A stretch of 10,562 nt of DNA from an uncultured Gemmatimonadota bacterium (GCA_946887155.1 CAMPKM010000069.1:1-10562); one strand, 5' to 3'; positions 1 through 7,387 are shown, counted from the stretch's first letter. Notes: generated by a model not told the origin, from the sequence alone. Numbers and translations are program-made.

Positions 1-82
1 GGCTGGTGCTGCTCACCCTGCGGAGTCGTTCGCCGGAACCGCTACCTGGGGACGCGACTCCGCAGGGTGAGCAGCACCAGCC
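1..82. repeat. Perfect 28-bp inverted repeat at window edge (fold-back hairpin)
   Basis: Bases 1-28 are the exact reverse complement of bases 55-82, separated by a 26-nt loop (29-54). The match stops at the loop (29 T does not pair with 54 G). The outer end is cut by the window edge, so the arms may be longer. Both arms encode the same permease peptide (LVLLTLRSR), once on each strand, pointing towards each other. The permease frame on the minus strand ends at a TAG (42-44) inside the loop, immediately after the arm. A coding segment duplicated in inverted orientation exactly at a sequence end is typical of a fold-back chimera from amplification or assembly. A genuine small inverted duplication is the alternative. 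Confidence 0.97.
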
Positions 83-1724
83 GGTCGGCGTCGTACCCAA
101 GCCGCGTCGATTGGGCCACCGACAGGCTGCGAAGGAAAAGCCCGGCGCCGATCAACAGCATCGTCGAGAACGCGGTCTGCGTCACGAGTAGTACGGAGCG
201 GAATGGCGAGGACTGCCGGCTTCCCCGGCCGGCCGGACCAAGCATGCTGCGCACGTCGGTGCGCGCGGCGGACCACGAGGGACCCAACCCGCTGATGAGG
301 CACGCCACGACCGCCAGAAGCAGGGCGAACGTGATCGTCCGTCCGTCGATGCCGCTTGTACCCAGTTCAGCACCTGCCAGCAATGAGGCCCGGAGGGCGG
401 AACTCGTCAGGCGTGCGAAGAACAGCCCGGTCATGCCGCCGGCCAGGGCCAGTAACCCGGTTTCCATCAACAACTGCCTGACGAGGCGCGCACGGCTCAC
501 GCCCAGCGCCACGCGCACGGCCACTTCACCCTGGCGGCCGATGGCGCGCGCCAGCAGCAGGTTGGCGACGTTGGTGCACGCCAGCAGCAGCACGATGAAC
601 GCGACCGCGCCCAGCCACAGGGCCACGCGCGTGGAGTCGTTCCGTTCCGGGCCGCGCTGCAACAGCAGCGGATACAGCCGCGCGCCCGAGCGAGCAATCT
701 CGGCAGCGGGCACCGCGTTCCCCTGCCGTTCACGACTCTGCTGGTACGCCGCAGCGACGCGTTCCGTCGCCTGGGATTCGCTGACGCCCTCACGCAAGCG
801 ACCGACGAGCGTCAGCCATGAGAAGTCGTGCTGCTGGTACCACTCGGGTCCGAGGTGCGTCCACATGGCACGCGCCGACAGCGCCGGGATCCACGCGTCG
901 ACCTGGGTGATGTCCGCGCCGGTAAACCCGCGGGGTGCGACACCAACGACGGTAAAACGTCCCGTGCCTACACGAATGACGCGACCGAGGATCGTGGAAT
1001 CGGCGCCGTGGGCACTCTGCCACCATTCGTATCCCAGTACGACCTCCGGCGTCCCGTCAGGCCCGACCTCGGCCCCAGCGAAGAACCGGCCCAGGTGGGG
1101 ACGCGCGCCGACCATGCTGAAGAAGTTCGGCGTTGCCAGGACACCGCGAATTTCGCGCGCGCCTTCACCGTCGCCGGCGATCATCGTGTTCGGCGAAAAG
1201 CCGGCGAGATCGATGGCGTCGCTGGCGCTTTCGCGCACCTCCATCAGCCGGCGGTACGAGACCTCAGTGATGGTGACTGTGCTGTTGCCCTCGGGCTGGC
1301 TGAGGTACACCCGCCGGACCTGGCCGGCGTCGCGCACGTGCTCCGGCGGACGCAGGAGCAGCCGGTCGAGTAGCCCGAACATCGCCGCGTTGGCCCCGAT
1401 GCCGAGGCCTAACGTGAGGATGACCGCGATGGCGAAGCCCGGCGATCGTCGGAGTCCGCGCACCGCGTACCGGAAGTCCAGGGCGAGGGCGTCGAGGCGG
1501 TGACGTTCGTGCTGTAGGACGGCACTGGATGTCATGGCACGCCGGGTAACGGCGACATCGCCAAACCGTCGCATCGCCTCGGCGCGGGCGGCTTCGGGGT
1601 CGAGTCCCTGGTTGACGAGCGTCCGGATGGTCTCGTCGATGTGCGTCGTGATCTCGTCGTCGACGTCGGCGCGGATGCCGGCGCGACCGCGGAAAACGCG
1701 GGGCAGTCGCTTGAAGGATGACAT
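42..1724 (-). CDS. MacB/FtsX-type ABC transporter permease (ADOP family), 3' truncated
   Basis: A 560-residue integral membrane protein of the acidobacterial duplicated orphan permease type. These resemble the permease part of MacB exporters but usually lack a linked ATPase gene. The N-terminal ~65 residues are the soluble helical prefix found in this family (acidic helices, then AEAMRRFGD). A first membrane helix follows at about 93-116 (SPGFAIAVILTLGLGIGANA), then a periplasmic MacB-like core to about 360. Next comes an FtsX block with helices near 370-390, 420-445 and 465-485, then the RSVLLVTQTAFSTMLLIGAG helix that opens the second repeat. Family members normally run to about 800 residues with a second core and FtsX block. 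Here everything after LVLLTLRSR is missing, because the frame runs into the inverted repeat at the left edge and stops. The ATG at 1724 was chosen because it lies one base after the PadR stop (TGACATG), which suggests coupled translation. An in-frame upstream extension to 1856 would overlap the PadR gene and was rejected. Confidence 0.9.
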   Translation of the reverse strand: MSSFKRLPRVFRGRAGIRADVDDEITTHIDETIRTLVNQGLDPEAARAEAMRRFGDVAVTRRAMTSSAVLQHERHRLDALALDFRYAVRGLRRSPGFAIAVILTLGLGIGANAAMFGLLDRLLLRPPEHVRDAGQVRRVYLSQPEGNSTVTITEVSYRRLMEVRESASDAIDLAGFSPNTMIAGDGEGAREIRGVLATPNFFSMVGARPHLGRFFAGAEVGPDGTPEVVLGYEWWQSAHGADSTILGRVIRVGTGRFTVVGVAPRGFTGADITQVDAWIPALSARAMWTHLGPEWYQQHDFSWLTLVGRLREGVSESQATERVAAAYQQSRERQGNAVPAAEIARSGARLYPLLLQRGPERNDSTRVALWLGAVAFIVLLLACTNVANLLLARAIGRQGEVAVRVALGVSRARLVRQLLMETGLLALAGGMTGLFFARLTSSALRASLLAGAELGTSGIDGRTITFALLLAVVACLISGLGPSWSAARTDVRSMLGPAGRGSRQSSPFRSVLLVTQTAFSTMLLIGAGLFLRSLSVAQSTRLGYDADRLVLLTLRSRVPR

Positions 1725-1725
1725 G

Positions 1726-2043
1726 TCAGGAAGCCCGGAGGAGGCGGGTGAGGGCGGCGCTGTACTGTTCCCACGTCGCAGTCTCGGCACGGAGCTGTTG
1801 ACGGCCCTGCGGCGTGAGCCGGTAATAGCGGGCCCGCCGGTTGTTGTCAGAAACACCCCATTCGCCCTGGACCCAACCGCGCGCTTCCATGCGCCTCAGC
1901 GACTGATAGAGCGCGCCTTCCTCGAGCACGAGTTCCTCGCTGAAGCGCGTGGAGATCCGATCGGCGATGTCGAAGCCGTGAAGGGGACCCCAGGTGAGGA
2001 TCTTGAGGACGATGAGGTCGAGGGTGCCGCGTAGGAGTTGCAC
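1726..2043 (-). CDS. PadR family transcriptional regulator
   Basis: A small winged-helix DNA-binding protein of about 105 residues. The PadR signature is clear: LLRGTLDLIVLKILTWGPLHGFDIADRI at the N-terminus, then EEGALYQSLRRMEARGWVQGEW for the recognition helix and wing, and RRARYYRLTPQGRQQL. In bacteria rich in ADOP permeases such a regulator typically sits just upstream of the permease and is thought to control it. Here its TGA is one base from the permease ATG, so the two are almost certainly co-transcribed. The start is uncertain: there is no ATG. I chose the GTG at 2043 because homologous sequence begins directly after it. The frame stays open to a TTG at 2148, which would add 35 residues that do not look PadR-like. 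Neither start has a visible Shine-Dalgarno sequence. The ligand is unknown. Confidence 0.85.
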   Translation of the reverse strand: MQLLRGTLDLIVLKILTWGPLHGFDIADRISTRFSEELVLEEGALYQSLRRMEARGWVQGEWGVSDNNRRARYYRLTPQGRQQLRAETATWEQYSAALTRLLRAS

Positions 2044-2438
2044 GGTCAGAGTGGTTGAGGCAGGCGACGACGAGATCCGCCCAGATCCGTCCCAGGTGCG
2101 TCCGTTTCCCTGAAGAACCTTCAGTGAAGAAGCTGCAGTATCTGACAACGCCGTGCCGGAAAACGTTGCCTTGGCCTGACGCTGACCGCTCTAATGAAAG
2201 GAGCCTCGTCCCGAAACTCAGGGACTTCCTGAGGAAGCCGGCGGCCGAAATGAGCCCCGCCGCCCCCCTTCATCGCGTAACCCCTCGGGGTGATGCGGGA
2301 CGCACCACGCAGACCTCCAAACGGCGATGGCGGACTCGTGAATACGCTGTATCTTCCCGCGCCGTCAATCTGATTGGCCGATTCTCATTTCACTGACTGC
2401 AAGCAGCCCAACCCGCCTGGACCGACGAGGAGCAAGGC
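2044..2438. promoter_or_regulatory. Divergent intergenic region, probable promoters for both transcription units
   Basis: About 395 bp between the minus-strand PadR gene and the plus-strand operon. I see no convincing gene; the open frames here have no recognisable protein features. Both promoters must lie here by arrangement, but I find no strong -35/-10 pair by eye. The stretch just before the operon is locally AT-richer (around 2335-2400), fitting a promoter region. A short hairpin (CTCAGG, 5-nt loop, CCTGAG) lies at 2217-2233 without a following T-run, so it is not called a terminator. If the PadR gene starts at the alternative TTG (2148), the region shrinks to 2149-2438. Confidence 0.5.
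2110..2124. promoter_or_regulatory. Small perfect inverted repeat, possible PadR operator
   Basis: CTGAAG and CTTCAG flank a 3-nt spacer, giving a perfect 6-bp dyad 67 bp upstream of the preferred PadR GTG start. Many PadR proteins autoregulate by binding dyads near their own promoter, but the usual consensus (ATGT with ACAT about 8 nt apart) is not present. The operator role is a guess from position and symmetry only. Confidence 0.2.
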
Positions 2439-2978
2439 ATGCAAACCGATGTGGCCAATGGTCAAACGTTCGACACGGTGTTGATGATCGCGTCCTGGCT
2501 GGTGTTGATCTTCGGCACGTTGTGGTTCGTCACGGGCTTCCTTGGCTGGATGCACCGGCGCGCATACAACCTGACGCGCGCCGAATCGGGCGGTTCGTCG
2601 GCGGTCACACCCGACTTTTTGAAAGTCGACAAGAAGAAACGGCAGGCGGCGATCGAGCGCGGCGAGGCCTATGACGAAGTCCTCGAGAAGCGCGCGGCGG
2701 CTGCCGCAGCAGCGGCTAATCCGACCGTCGAACAGGTCAACAAAGTGTCACGCGCGGTCGCGCTGATCACTGCCAGCTTCACCCTCGTCGGCGCCGTCAT
2801 CAGCACGCTCACGCGAGTCGACACGATGCAGGAAGGTGTCGAGCAGTTGAGCAGCTGGGATTCATTCGTCGCCACCATCCAGAAGTATCCAGCGGGCGCC
2901 GTAGTCGCGGCCCTCGTCATCGGCGCCAACATCATCATCTTCGTGAAAGCCACGAAGAAGATCCCCGCGCGGGGTTAG
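2439..2978 (+). CDS. Small membrane protein with three predicted helices, unknown function
   Basis: A 179-residue protein I do not recognise. Predicted membrane helices lie at about 12-36 (VLMIASWLVLIFGTLWFVTG), 105-125 (AVALITASFTLVGAVISTL) and 152-170 (AGAVVAALVIGANIIIFVKA). Between helices 1 and 2 is a soluble charged stretch (about 40-103) with a lysine-rich patch (KVDKKKRQ) and a run of eight alanines at 86-93, probably a helical segment. The C-terminus is basic (KATKKIPARG). The ATG at 2439 is supported by a good Shine-Dalgarno GAGGAG (2427-2432) six bases upstream. It is the first gene of the operon and lies 10 bp before the SPFH gene. An attractive inference is that it anchors or partners the SPFH protein, which has no membrane segment of its own. 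Confidence 0.85.
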   Translation: MQTDVANGQTFDTVLMIASWLVLIFGTLWFVTGFLGWMHRRAYNLTRAESGGSSAVTPDFLKVDKKKRQAAIERGEAYDEVLEKRAAAAAAAANPTVEQVNKVSRAVALITASFTLVGAVISTLTRVDTMQEGVEQLSSWDSFVATIQKYPAGAVVAALVIGANIIIFVKATKKIPARG

Positions 2979-2988
2979 GAGAGCACAC

Positions 2989-4671
2989 ATGGCCACGACT
3001 CACATCAAGCTCAGTGACGACAACCTCCTCGCGGAATACGTCGAGCTGGAACGGTTCAAGGGTCTCGTCGAACAACGCATTGCCATCGGTCCGGATACGA
3101 TGGCAATGCTGATCCGCGATGGTCAGATCGTGCAGGCATCGGCCGGCGCGCACATTTCCGTCGGCGGCTGGTGGCGGAGCATCAAGGATGCCGTCGCCGG
3201 GCAACACGCGCTCCGGCTGATGATCGCCGACCTCAAGCCGTTCCAGCTCACCACCACGGCGACAGCGCTCACGAGGGATAACGTGCCGATCACCTGCGAG
3301 TTCGTCATCGAACTCCAGGTCAATCCCGAAAAGCCGGCCAATGTACTCGGCCTCATGAAAGAGCATGGCCTCACCACCAAGTCGAGCATCCTCGCCCGCC
3401 TGATGCCTCACCTGGGCGAACGGGTGCTCAACGCCGGCATTCGCCAGGTGGACGCGCTCGAACTCAGGGGCAACAACGCGCTGCAGGACAAGGTGCAGGC
3501 GGACTCGATGAAGGAAGTCGAGCGCATTGCCGCTGACATGGGACTGATCGCGCGCGTGGTCTCGGTGAACTGGGCCTTCAATGAAGAAGAGAAGGCCATG
3601 ATCCTGAAGCGGCAGCAGGAACGCGAACAGGAAATTCTCGAGCGCGAGTTCAAGATCCTGAACCGCGGCATCGAGCGTGAGGCGGAAACGACCATCCTCC
3701 GCCTCAACGCCGATTTCGATGTCGAGAAAGCGAAGGTCACGACGGAAGACGACCTCCGGGATCTCATTCTGTCGAACGAGCTCGAATTCATCGACGCTCG
3801 CGAGACCGGCGTCCGCATCCAGCAGATGAAGGCGCTGGAGCACGAGATCCAGATGAACCGCGCGCAACGGCTCGACGGCCTGAAGGCGCAACTGGAAGCC
3901 GAAGACCACAAGATCGACATGGCGCGCAGCGGTGGTCAGCGCCGCGACGTCGAGATGGACCTCACGAAACGCGAAAAGGAACACACTCTCGCGGTCTCCA
4001 GCATCAACGCCGAGATCCGGATCGTTGAACGCGCGATCGAGGAGGCCGACAGGAAGCAGGCGCTGGCACTCACGAAGCTCGAGGAGTTGCAGCGGCTCGA
4101 ACTCGCGTCGCGCGCGCATGAGGACCAGCTCAAGACGATGCGTGGCCTTCAGGACGTCGAGATCGATGCTGAAGAGCGCCGCCTCAACCTGAACATCAAG
4201 GGTGGCGATGCCGATCATCGCCGTCAGATCGAGAGCAAGCGCCTCGAACAGGAAGCAAACCTCGAGAAGATCAAGGCGCTGCGCGACGCGTCGCCGGAAA
4301 CGATCCTCGCCATCCAGGCGGGCTTCTCCCCGGCGGTGGCCAACGTCATGGTCGAACAGGCCAAGGCGAAGTCGGTGAACAGCGCCGAGCAGATGAACCT
4401 CATGCGCGAGATGATCCAGCAGGCGCAGAATGCACAGGTGCAATCGGAAGCGCAGGCTCGGCACATGTTTGACGCGGGCATGCAGGGCACGGTTGGCGTG
4501 GCGCAAGGCGTGGGCATGGGCGTCGGCGCGGGCGCCAATGCCGCCGGCGGTGGTGACGGCCGGCTCGGCGGCGGAGCCGATCGCGACACGACCGAATGTC
4601 CGGCATGTCATCGCACGATCCCGGTGACCGACCGGCATTGCCGCTACTGCGGCCGGGCGATGAGGCAGTAG
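2989..4671 (+). CDS. SPFH/band-7 domain protein with coiled coil and C-terminal zinc ribbon
   Basis: A 560-residue protein. Residues about 20-210 resemble the SPFH domain of the zinc-ribbon-associated branch (Bacillus YdjI-like or 'virion core protein'-like annotations), with a beta-rich start (QRIAIGPDTMAMLIRDGQIV) and later VEIxA-type helices. No N-terminal membrane helix is visible, unlike stomatin or flotillin. Residues about 200-435 are a long charged helical region rich in E, K, R and Q, expected to form coiled coil and drive oligomerisation. A short helical block (435-495) and a Gly/Ala-rich flexible linker (497-530) lead to a zinc ribbon with C537, C540, C551 and C554 (CPAC, CRYC). 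SPFH proteins assemble into large membrane-associated scaffolds, so this is the likely structural core of the operon. The start ATG has GGAG (2978-2981) seven bases upstream, overlapping the stop of the preceding gene. A 711-residue antisense frame across this gene is a composition artefact. Confidence 0.92.
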   Translation: MATTHIKLSDDNLLAEYVELERFKGLVEQRIAIGPDTMAMLIRDGQIVQASAGAHISVGGWWRSIKDAVAGQHALRLMIADLKPFQLTTTATALTRDNVPITCEFVIELQVNPEKPANVLGLMKEHGLTTKSSILARLMPHLGERVLNAGIRQVDALELRGNNALQDKVQADSMKEVERIAADMGLIARVVSVNWAFNEEEKAMILKRQQEREQEILEREFKILNRGIEREAETTILRLNADFDVEKAKVTTEDDLRDLILSNELEFIDARETGVRIQQMKALEHEIQMNRAQRLDGLKAQLEAEDHKIDMARSGGQRRDVEMDLTKREKEHTLAVSSINAEIRIVERAIEEADRKQALALTKLEELQRLELASRAHEDQLKTMRGLQDVEIDAEERRLNLNIKGGDADHRRQIESKRLEQEANLEKIKALRDASPETILAIQAGFSPAVANVMVEQAKAKSVNSAEQMNLMREMIQQAQNAQVQSEAQARHMFDAGMQGTVGVAQGVGMGVGAGANAAGGGDGRLGGGADRDTTECPACHRTIPVTDRHCRYCGRAMRQ

Positions 4672-4674
4672 TCG

Positions 4675-5826
4675 ATGGAGTGGCAACCGTATCGTCCCTG
4701 TTGTCATCGTTATGCAGCGGAGGCCGACGTGGCATTCTGCCCGGAATGCGGCCACCCGTTCCTCCGGTGCATGGCGTTTGCGGAGTGCAAAAGCCTGGTC
4801 ACGCCGACGCAAGCGTGCCCGGTCTGCGTCGCGCCGGCGCTGCTGATCGATGCCGGCGCCGTCGTGCAGTCGAAGACGGGGGAGCGCCTGTCGGTGCCGC
4901 TGATCCTGCGCAACAACTCCACCGGCGGCCGGCCGATCTGGGTGAAGAACATCGTCAAGCTGGGTGGCAGCGCCGACGAGCCCGTGGCGCTCACGTGGGA
5001 ACAGATCGACCCGCAGACGGAGCGGCACTTCACGATCGAGACGCCACCGCTGGCCGAGGGCGGCCGTCACGCACTGCGCATGCTCTTCGTGATCTCATCG
5101 CGCTATCGAGGTCTGGAGGAGTCGTACGCGTTCACGGGCGGCACGACGATCAGCGTCTCGGGTCAGGAATCGCAGCAGATCGTGCAGAACATCAACATGC
5201 AGGGGGCGCACTTCGAGACGGGTGGGCTGGTGCACACGGCGCTGAACACGAAGGATCGCGCCTCGTCCGCCCCGGCCGCGCTGGCCGACCGGCAACCGCT
5301 ACCGCTCGAGCGGGCGGAGAAATACGAGCTCGAACAGGGGATCCGGGGCTACCCGGATCGCGGGCTGCGGGTGCCGAGGAACGTGGAGTTTGCGTTCGGC
5401 AGCTTCCCGTCCGGGGAAGTGCCGCCCGACGGTACGACCATGATGGCCAGTGGGCGCTTCACGGTGGGCCGGAACTCGCGCAACCCGGACCCGGAAGCGA
5501 AAGCCGAGCCTAACGATGTCTGCCTGCGCGTGTACGACCCGCGGACCGGGGCCATCGACGAGCCGGCGACGCTGGCCATTTCGCGCCATCACTTCGATTT
5601 GGTGGTCGTGAACGACCGGTTGTGCGTGCACGCCCGCACGACGCACGGCATGGAGCTGAGCGGTGCACCGCTGCCCTCGGGGACGGTGATGCCGCTCAGG
5701 CCCGGCGAGCGGCTGGTTCCCATCCCGGGTCGCGCCGACAAGCTGCAGCTGCAGGTGGCGTTCTCGTCGTCGATCGGGTCGGTCGACCGCATAACGATCA
5801 GCCGTACTCCGGGGATGGCGTCATGA
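4675..5826 (+). CDS. Zinc-knuckle protein with C-terminal FHA-like domain
   Basis: A 383-residue soluble protein with no signal peptide or membrane helix. The N-terminus has two cysteine clusters: C9, C10, C22, C25 and C32, C38, C48, C51. The second pair in each set (FCPECG, ACPVC) is a standard knuckle, but the first knuckles are irregular. Residues about 58-195 are beta-rich (for example RLSVPLILRNNSTGGRPIWV) and may form an Ig-like fold; this part is not recognised. Residues about 258-375 look like a forkhead-associated domain: VGR at 264-266, ISRHHF at 302-307, THG at 323-325 and PGER at 343-346 occupy the places of the FHA GR, SxxH, (N)G and GD/GE motifs. FHA domains bind phosphothreonine peptides, and the next gene is a Ser/Thr kinase, so the two probably work as writer and reader. 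The domain has an insertion after GR (NPDPEAKAEPND), longer than usual. It starts 3 bp after the SPFH stop, and its TGA overlaps the kinase ATG. Confidence 0.88.
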   Translation: MEWQPYRPCCHRYAAEADVAFCPECGHPFLRCMAFAECKSLVTPTQACPVCVAPALLIDAGAVVQSKTGERLSVPLILRNNSTGGRPIWVKNIVKLGGSADEPVALTWEQIDPQTERHFTIETPPLAEGGRHALRMLFVISSRYRGLEESYAFTGGTTISVSGQESQQIVQNINMQGAHFETGGLVHTALNTKDRASSAPAALADRQPLPLERAEKYELEQGIRGYPDRGLRVPRNVEFAFGSFPSGEVPPDGTTMMASGRFTVGRNSRNPDPEAKAEPNDVCLRVYDPRTGAIDEPATLAISRHHFDLVVVNDRLCVHARTTHGMELSGAPLPSGTVMPLRPGERLVPIPGRADKLQLQVAFSSSIGSVDRITISRTPGMAS

Positions 5827-7334
5827 ACTGCTCGAACTGCGGGACCTCGATGCCGGCCGACGCCGAATTCTGCCCCAACTGCGGCCAATCGGTGAAGGCC
5901 AAGGCAACGAAGCGTCCCGTGGGCGGCACCTACAGTGGCCTGGGCACGATCGCGCCGATGCGTGAATCGCGGGCGAGCGTGCTCGAACCCGGCACGCGAT
6001 TCGCCGAACGGTACGAGGTGATCCGCAAGCTCGGTGAAGGCGGGATGGGCGTCGTCTACGTCGCCAGGGATACGAACACCGGCGAGGAGATGGTGCTCAA
6101 GCTGATCCACCCGGACCTGGTTACCGGCGAAGAAGCGGTGAAGCGCCTGATGGCCGAAGGGTTGATGGCGCGGCAGATCCGGCATCCGAACATCGTCGCG
6201 GTCTACGATGTGTCGCAGTACAACGGGCAGCCGTACTTCACGATGGAATTCGTGAAGGGCGGAACGCTCCGGTCATGGCTCGTGAACGGGATCAGCGCCG
6301 GGCGCGAGGTCTCGTTGCAGACCGCGGGCGGCCTGATGAAGTCGATGCTGGCCGGACTGTCTGAAGCGCATCGCATGGGTGTGGTGCACCGCGACCTCAA
6401 GCCGGAAAACGTGCTGCTGGTCGGCGATCCGGATGCCGGCGACTACAATCTCAAGATCCTCGACTTCGGGATCGCCAAGGCGATCGGGGCCGCGCCGGCG
6501 ACGCGCAGTGGCGGCGGCCCGATCGGAACGCCGATCTACATGGCGCCCGAGCAGATGACGTCAGCGGACGCGGTCGGTCCGCAGGCCGACATCTATTCGG
6601 TGTCGGTGATGTTGTACGAGCTGCTGATGGACGCGCCGCCGCAGGGACGTTGGGATGCGGTGAGCAAGAACCGGCGCGACGTCCCGCCATCGATCGACGC
6701 GCTGCTCGAGAAGGGTCTTTCGGCGCGCCCCCGCAGCCGGCAGTCATCGGCGACCGAATTCGCGAAGGAGCTGGAGGTAGCGTTAGGCGGGCGGCCGCAG
6801 CCGGTCATCATACCCGACCCCGGGCCACAACCCGACCCGGTCCCGCGCCCGCCGCAGCCGGAGAAGGAGCCCTGGTACAAGTACCAGGGCATGCTCGCCG
6901 GTGCCTCGAAGCGGACGAAGATGATCCTTGGTGGTGTCGGCGTCCTGCTCGTCCTGGGCGCCATCGGCAACATGATGGATCAGCCAGTGGACCTGCCGCC
7001 CGAATTTCCGCCGGACACCACCGGCCAGACGCCGCCGCCCCCGCCGCCAGAGTTCAACGCCGCCGGTTACTGGATGGATGGTTTCGGCAACCGGTTCAAC
7101 GTCACGCACGACGGCACGAACTTCACCGCGACGTCGACCATTCCCGGCTTTGGCGTGGTGACGCTCACCGGAACGCTCACCACGGCTGGCGCGCAGTTCA
7201 CGCTGCGGACGCAGGCGGGCTTGGTCATGCGCGGTACTGGTGAAGTCTATCCCGACGGAGGCGGGCTGCCGCACCTCCGCTATTCGCTCGCCGACGGCAC
7301 CACGGGCGATTTCAAGATCAATCACGTCAACTGA
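5823..7334 (+). CDS. Ser/Thr protein kinase with N-terminal zinc ribbon and transmembrane C-terminal domain
   Basis: A 503-residue Hanks-type (PknB-like) kinase. The zinc ribbon has C3, C6, C17 and C20. After a ~40-residue linker the kinase domain spans about 63-325. It has a glycine loop GEGGMG (71-76), ATP-binding K93, probable helix-C E112, catalytic HRDLKPEN (189-196), DFG (214-216), GTPIYMAPE (235-243) and DIYSVSVMLYELL. All key residues are present, so it should be active. T227, S229 and T236 in the activation segment are candidate autophosphorylation sites. A proline-rich linker (326-350) leads to one membrane helix (about 367-382), a second proline-rich spacer, and a beta-rich domain of about 90 residues (412-503). 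With the kinase inside, that last domain would be outside the cytoplasm and could be a sensor. The start at the ATGA overlap with the FHA gene places the ribbon exactly at the N-terminus. An in-frame extension to 5622 runs inside the FHA gene and was rejected. Confidence 0.95.
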   Translation: MNCSNCGTSMPADAEFCPNCGQSVKAKATKRPVGGTYSGLGTIAPMRESRASVLEPGTRFAERYEVIRKLGEGGMGVVYVARDTNTGEEMVLKLIHPDLVTGEEAVKRLMAEGLMARQIRHPNIVAVYDVSQYNGQPYFTMEFVKGGTLRSWLVNGISAGREVSLQTAGGLMKSMLAGLSEAHRMGVVHRDLKPENVLLVGDPDAGDYNLKILDFGIAKAIGAAPATRSGGGPIGTPIYMAPEQMTSADAVGPQADIYSVSVMLYELLMDAPPQGRWDAVSKNRRDVPPSIDALLEKGLSARPRSRQSSATEFAKELEVALGGRPQPVIIPDPGPQPDPVPRPPQPEKEPWYKYQGMLAGASKRTKMILGGVGVLLVLGAIGNMMDQPVDLPPEFPPDTTGQTPPPPPPEFNAAGYWMDGFGNRFNVTHDGTNFTATSTIPGFGVVTLTGTLTTAGAQFTLRTQAGLVMRGTGEVYPDGGGLPHLRYSLADGTTGDFKINHVN

Positions 7335-7387
7335 ACGCACGCCAAACGAGCGGACCCACGCTCCGGATCTTACTGGAGGCAACACAA

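Noticed and set aside
67..1503. Plus-strand frame of 478 codons opposite the permease
   Set aside because: Ser/Arg/Pro-rich shadow of a well-supported permease; no domain or ribosome-binding site.
1725..1856. 44-codon N-terminal extension of the permease
   Set aside because: Overlaps the PadR coding sequence; the ATG at 1724 fits the family N-terminus and the one-base gap.
2217..2233. CTCAGG/CCTGAG hairpin as a terminator
   Set aside because: Only six base pairs and no T-tract follows; its place between divergent genes does not call for a terminator.
2055..2396. Plus-strand frame of 113 codons in the divergent intergenic region
   Set aside because: Low-complexity Arg/Pro/Ser translation with no domain and no good ribosome-binding site; the region is more plausibly regulatory.
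2935..5070. Long minus-strand frame of 711 codons opposite the SPFH gene
   Set aside because: It lies antisense to a gene with clear SPFH, coiled-coil and zinc-ribbon features. Its translation is Arg/Leu/His-rich with no domain, as expected from high-GC codon bias.
4596..5513. Plus-strand frame of 305 codons overlapping the SPFH end and FHA gene
   Set aside because: Out of frame with the zinc-knuckle/FHA protein, Gly/Ala/Arg-rich, no recognisable features.
5622..5822. In-frame 67-codon N-terminal extension of the kinase
   Set aside because: It would lie entirely inside the FHA gene. The ATG at 5823 forms a normal ATGA junction and puts the zinc ribbon at the N-terminus as in the peptidase.
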